Shown in pieces: positions 31,486 to 34,922 of a stretch of 34,922 bases of DNA. The DNA comes from Galactobacter sp052108535 (GTDB lineage: Bacteria; Actinomycetota; Actinomycetes; Actinomycetales; Micrococcaceae). Within the stretch, counting starts at the first letter, position 1, and each line of letters starts with the position of its first letter. The notes under the pieces were generated by a model, which saw only the letters and a program-made list of their open reading frames with translations, had not been told where the DNA came from and did not search any database. The translations under genes were made by a program, and so were the position numbers. Location of the stretch: NCBI GenBank assembly GCA_052108535.1, contig JBQDZM010000030.1, forward strand, positions 1 through 34,922. The letters are read 5' to 3'.

Positions 31486-32285
31486 CCTCGCGGACCGAGA
31501 TCGCAGCCAACTACGTCATCCTCACCCTGTTTGCACTCGTGGCCTTGTGGCCCATCGGGACCATCGCGGTGGGGGCGTTCGGGGCCCAGTCGGGGGTCAC
31601 CTCGGGCGGGCTGCATTGGGAGAACTTCGCCGACGCCTGGACCGGTGGGCGCTTTGGCCAGTACCTGACGAACTCCCTGTCGGTCTCCGCGCTGGTACTG
31701 CTGATCGCCGTGCCCCTATCCCTGTTGGCCGGATACGCCTTCGGGACCATGCGCTTCCGCGGATCCACGGTGCTCTTCTACCTCTTCCTGCTGGGCATCA
31801 TGGTCCCGGCAGAGGCCATCGTGGTGCCGCTCTTCCACGATCTGCAGCCGTTGGGATTGACCGACACCATCTGGGCGGTTGCCTTGCCTCAGGCGGCGCA
31901 GTCCATCGCGTTCGGCACGTATTGGATGCGCACCTATTTCCGGTCTTCCTCCAGGGCCATCACCGAGGCGGCCCGGCTGGACGGCGCCTCCAATGGGCGG
32001 ATCCTGTGGCAGATCCACGTGCCCATGGCCCGTCCTGCCCTGGTGACGCTGATCGTGCTGGTGTTCATGTGGACTTGGAACGAGTTCCTGATCCCCCTGG
32101 TTATGTCTCCCACTGGGGCCTGGCGCACCATGCCGCTCGGCCTGAACTTCTTCCAGTCCCAGCACTCCACTGAGCTCTCCCTGATGGCCGCCGGTGCCGT
32201 GATCGTGGCGCTGCCTGTGGTGATCGTCTACCTGTTCCTGCAGCGGCACTTCATCCGCGGCATGGTGGAGGGCGCGGTCAAGTAG
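31482..32285 (+). CDS. sugar ABC transporter permease (MalG-like)
   Basis: This 267-residue second permease has about six membrane helices and the EAA loop TEAARLDGASNGRILWQIHV, followed by PMARPALVTLIVLVFMWTWN, characteristic of CUT1 MalG-type subunits. It pairs with the first permease to form the channel. Its ATG overlaps the previous stop by 4 nt. No gene for the ATP-binding subunit follows; 127 bp later the unrelated zincin gene begins. Many Actinobacteria serve several such importers with one shared MsiK-type ATPase, which is the likely arrangement here (inference). Confidence 0.94.
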   Translation: MTSRTEIAANYVILTLFALVALWPIGTIAVGAFGAQSGVTSGGLHWENFADAWTGGRFGQYLTNSLSVSALVLLIAVPLSLLAGYAFGTMRFRGSTVLFYLFLLGIMVPAEAIVVPLFHDLQPLGLTDTIWAVALPQAAQSIAFGTYWMRTYFRSSSRAITEAARLDGASNGRILWQIHVPMARPALVTLIVLVFMWTWNEFLIPLVMSPTGAWRTMPLGLNFFQSQHSTELSLMAAGAVIVALPVVIVYLFLQRHFIRGMVEGAVK

Positions 32286-32412
32286 GGGACGGGCTGCCCG
32301 CTTTTGCGAGGGGGATGGCGTCGGAATGCGGGCGCGGATTGGAACGACGCGAAGATGTCACGTCACGCGTCTTCTCACCGGATTCCCAACTGTCCGTGGT
32401 GTGATGGTGTCT

Positions 32413-33747
32413 ATGACCACAGACGCGACGTCGCCCACCACCCCGTCCACTGACCGGACAGCCAAGGGACCCTCCGTGGTGCGTTGGGGTGTGGCCGTGT
32501 CCACCGCGAAGACGCTCGCCTCGGCCGGCCCCAAGGCCTCCACCACCGCTGCCATCGGCATCGTGGAGGACATCCGCGACCACGCGCTTGCCGCCGAGCA
32601 GCACGTCGAGAACATCACCGGCCTGCACGTTGTCTCCTCGTTGAAGGATTCTCAGGTACTCGTGGTGGATCGTCCGGGATGGGCCGTGGCCTCCGTTTCC
32701 GGGTACCGGGAGATGCTTGGCGCCCCGTTGGACGCGGCGCTGATGAAGCGCTTCCCCAAGGGCCTGCCGCTGACTCTCAAGATGGGCGGCTACGGAGTCG
32801 GGGCAGAGGTGGGTTCCCTCGTCGCGTTCCTGGCCTCTCACGTTCTCGGTCAGTTTGACCCGTACTCCACCACGGCGGCGGCCCCCGCCGGGCGTCTGCT
32901 GCTGGTCGCCCCGAACATCGTGGAGACCGAGCGCAAGCTCAAGGCGGACCCCGCCGATTTCCGGCTCTGGGTGGCTTTGCATGAGCAGACTCACCGCGTG
33001 CAGTTCGCCGCCGCGCCGTGGCTGCGAGACGTCCTCTCCGAACAGGTCGGGATCCTTGCCTCCGGGCTGGTGAACCGTCACAAGGATAAGGACCGCAAGG
33101 AGTCCACACTCAGGGCGCGCATCAGCGCGCTTGGTTCTGTGGCCCGTAGGGACAATCCGGGTTCAGTGTCCGACGACGCGGAGCCGGCTACCGCCGCCAC
33201 CGCCCCATCTGTTGGTGGCGAGGGAGTCGAGGAGTCAGGCAAAGACGGCCAGTCCGGCCTGCTCACCGTCATCACCGGTGAGGCCGAGCGGGCAGCACTG
33301 TCCCGCATCACGGCAATCATGTCCCTGCTCGAGGGGCACGCCAATGTGGTGATGGATTCGGTGGATCGCACGGTGATTCCTACGGTCGCCAAGATCCGCA
33401 AGCGTTTTGATCAGCGCGGGTCAACGCGCTCCACCCTGCAGAAATTGTTGATGAAGGTCATCGGGATGGACGCCAAACAGGCGCAGTACCGCGATGGATC
33501 TACCTTTGTTCGCGCCGCGGTGGATGCCCTGGGGATGGAAGGCTTCAACGTCATCTGGCGGTCCCCTGAGCACTTGCCCACTGAGAAAGAATTGCATGCC
33601 CCTGAGACATGGGTGCAGAGGATGCGGGACAGCGCACTGGTCGGCGCCCCGGCCGACTCATCCGCTGCCACCACGGTGCCTGCCGCCACGGTGCCTGACG
33701 CCGCGGAGCCGGGGACGGCGCCGCTAGGCACCGAAGACCTAGGCTGA
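32413..33747 (+). CDS. zinc-dependent metallopeptidase, zincin-like (DUF2342 / F420-biosynthesis-associated family)
   Basis: The 444-residue protein belongs to an actinobacterial family regularly found next to tilS. The zinc motif is His190-Glu191-xx-His194 in LHEQTHRVQFAAAPW. A later conserved stretch, SLLEGHANVVMDSVDRTVI, probably supplies further ligands, as in the family. A hydrophilic, poorly conserved insert lies at about residues 250-280, and the C-terminus is a Pro/Ala/Thr-rich tail. There is no signal peptide; substrate unknown. The frame is open from 32326, but ATG 32413 fits the family start; TGTGAT lies 7 nt before it and no Shine-Dalgarno sequence is visible, so a leaderless mRNA is possible. 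It is 2 nt from tilS. Confidence 0.88.
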   Translation: MTTDATSPTTPSTDRTAKGPSVVRWGVAVSTAKTLASAGPKASTTAAIGIVEDIRDHALAAEQHVENITGLHVVSSLKDSQVLVVDRPGWAVASVSGYREMLGAPLDAALMKRFPKGLPLTLKMGGYGVGAEVGSLVAFLASHVLGQFDPYSTTAAAPAGRLLLVAPNIVETERKLKADPADFRLWVALHEQTHRVQFAAAPWLRDVLSEQVGILASGLVNRHKDKDRKESTLRARISALGSVARRDNPGSVSDDAEPATAATAPSVGGEGVEESGKDGQSGLLTVITGEAERAALSRITAIMSLLEGHANVVMDSVDRTVIPTVAKIRKRFDQRGSTRSTLQKLLMKVIGMDAKQAQYRDGSTFVRAAVDALGMEGFNVIWRSPEHLPTEKELHAPETWVQRMRDSALVGAPADSSAATTVPAATVPDAAEPGTAPLGTEDLG

Positions 33748-33749
33748 GC

Positions 33750-34802
33750 GTGGCCACCGCCAGGTGGCCGCGCGCCACGCATGAGGCCATCGTGGCCGCA
33801 CGAACCGCGCTGAGCGAGCATTTACCGGCCGGGTTGAACTACCTCGTGGCCTGTTCCGGTGGGCCGGATTCGTTGGCTCTCGTCGCGACCGCCGCCCACC
33901 TGAAAAGCGAGGGTGCGCTGCAAGGCCGGGTTGGTGCGGTGATCGTGGACCACGGGTTGCAGCAGGGCAGCTCCGACGTGGCAGCAGATGCTGGGGAGAA
34001 GTGCGCGGAACTGGGGTTGAGTCCGGTGGTCGTTCAGCGGGTGCAGGTCCCGGGAACGGGGAACGAGGCCGACGCCCGCCAGGCTCGGTACGACGCGCTC
34101 GAGGAGATCCGCGTTGACGTTGGCGCGGACTACATCCTGACGGCCCATACAGCGGATGACCAAGCAGAGCAGGTGCTGCTCTCCCTGGCCCGTGGGTCCG
34201 GTACGCGGGCGTTGGCCGGGATCCCGGAGCATCGCGGCCGGGTACTGCGACCTCTGCTGGATATCAGGCGGGAGCAAACGCACGCGATTTGTGATGCTTT
34301 GGAACTGAATCCCTGGCATGACCCCACCAACGATCTGCCGGATGCGCGCCGTAATCGGGTGCGCCACGAGTTGCTGCCGGTGATGCGGGAGGTGCTGGGC
34401 GGTGGCGTGGATGACGCTCTGGTGCGTACGGCCCGCTTGGCGCGGCAGGATGCTGACCTGTTGGACGAGTTGGCGCAGCAGACGCTCGCCACCGCCGCGG
34501 TCCAGGACGATCCGACCGTCCTGGGTGGGGTCGGTGATCGTGTGGACGGGCGCGCTCCGCTGGTCTGGGATCTGCGCAGGCACGTGGTGTTGGGGGCCCC
34601 GGCCGCCTTGCGATCACGGGTGCTGCGACAGGTGGCCGTGGCCGTGGGGGGCAAGCCGCCCACGGCAGAACGCACCGCCGCCTTGGAGAGACTTGCCGCG
34701 GGAACAGGAGCGCCCGGCCCGGTTCAGCTGGACGGCCGGGTCTCCGTCACCCGCATCAAGGACGACGCCGGGCAGTCACTGCTGCGGTTCCGTGGGCTGT
34801 GA
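33750..34802 (+). CDS. tilS: tRNA(Ile)-lysidine synthetase
   Basis: The 350-residue PP-loop enzyme converts the wobble cytidine of tRNA-Ile(CAU) to lysidine with ATP and lysine, so that AUA codons are read correctly. The PP-loop SGGPDS is at residues 36-41, followed by VDHGLQQGS and ILTAHTADDQAEQVLLSLARGSG, then RPLLDIRREQT and NRVRHELLPVM, all standard TilS motifs. The C-terminal domain is of the shorter actinobacterial kind. The GTG start is 2 nt after the zincin stop, with no separate promoter, implying co-translation. In related genomes hpt and ftsH usually follow; the window ends before any such gene is visible. Confidence 0.95.
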   Translation: MATARWPRATHEAIVAARTALSEHLPAGLNYLVACSGGPDSLALVATAAHLKSEGALQGRVGAVIVDHGLQQGSSDVAADAGEKCAELGLSPVVVQRVQVPGTGNEADARQARYDALEEIRVDVGADYILTAHTADDQAEQVLLSLARGSGTRALAGIPEHRGRVLRPLLDIRREQTHAICDALELNPWHDPTNDLPDARRNRVRHELLPVMREVLGGGVDDALVRTARLARQDADLLDELAQQTLATAAVQDDPTVLGGVGDRVDGRAPLVWDLRRHVVLGAPAALRSRVLRQVAVAVGGKPPTAERTAALERLAAGTGAPGPVQLDGRVSVTRIKDDAGQSLLRFRGL

Positions 34803-34922
34803 GCGCAGGGGGCGCTGGGGCAGGGAATATCGACGCGTGAGGCATGCGGGGCTGTTGGTCGGGACCACTCTGAACGCGTGACGATCTTGCTCGGTGGAGT
34901 CTCCTGTGCGGGTCTTGTGCTT
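34803..34922. other. 120-bp region after tilS up to the window end
   Basis: No complete gene and no terminator hairpin is visible. GAATAT near 34826 could be a -10 box for a gene starting beyond the window, but nothing supports it further. Confidence 0.4.

Noticed and set aside
1..34922. tRNA, rRNA, CRISPR arrays, insertion sequences, prophage genes
   Set aside because: None was seen on reading both strands. Repeats present are too few or irregular for CRISPR, and no transposase or integrase motif appears among the supported genes.

Overview
The window is 34.9 kb of GC-rich (roughly two-thirds G+C) bacterial chromosome with dense, short-spaced genes. Codon use, the serS and pheA neighbourhoods, and the order ppa - dacB - zincin-type metallopeptidase - tilS point to an actinobacterium, most likely of the Micrococcaceae (Arthrobacter/Kocuria/Micrococcus relatives). 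The genus cannot be fixed from sequence reading alone. No rRNA, tRNA, CRISPR, insertion sequence or prophage was seen. Two runs of N (13719-13728 and 22972-23071) mark assembly gaps, and both lie in repeats or low-quality sequence.

Layout. 0.1-2.1 kb: a universal stress protein, a LysR-type effector domain without a DNA-binding domain, and a FadR-type GntR regulator. 2.2-5.4 kb: enoyl-CoA hydratase, Nudix hydrolase, PfkB sugar kinase and HAD phosphatase, several joined by 4-nt stop/start overlaps. 5.4-7.8 kb (minus): a kinase-fold protein that has lost its catalytic residues, downstream of a uracil permease. 8.1-10.5 kb: a class-3-like aldehyde dehydrogenase, a strong intergenic palindrome and an FMN reductase. 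10.6-13.5 kb: an amidase (minus), then rhodanese and prephenate dehydratase (plus). 13.5-13.9 kb: a damaged intergenic region with a gap and a fold-back inverted repeat. 13.9-16.8 kb: a DAG-kinase-family lipid kinase (minus), serS (plus), a very good shared terminator and a CsbD protein (minus). 17.0-21.1 kb: a HAD phosphatase, a two-gene minus-strand unit (a SatD-like HTH protein and a HExxH-DUF2786 fusion), a repeat-rich intergenic region, and ppa. 21.3-34.8 kb: dacB, a sugar-utilisation locus, then the zincin and tilS.

The sugar locus (22.7-32.3 kb) is the main accessory block. It sits inside a neighbourhood that, from memory of the phylum, is normally contiguous. It encodes a large secreted PIG-L-type deacetylase with carbohydrate-binding and Ig-like modules and a sortase-type C-terminus; a GH4 glycosidase; a PfkB kinase divergent from it; and a CUT1 ABC importer (lipoprotein plus two permeases) without its own ATPase or regulator. 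A reasonable inference is surface deacetylation and binding of a glycan, import by the ABC system with a shared ATPase encoded elsewhere, and intracellular phosphorylation and cleavage. The substrate cannot be read from the sequence.

Recurring regulatory features are -10-like hexamers about 7 nt before several start codons (possible leaderless mRNAs), GC-rich hairpins carrying a GCCCGACG/CGTCGGGC core, and short direct or inverted repeats in divergent promoter regions.
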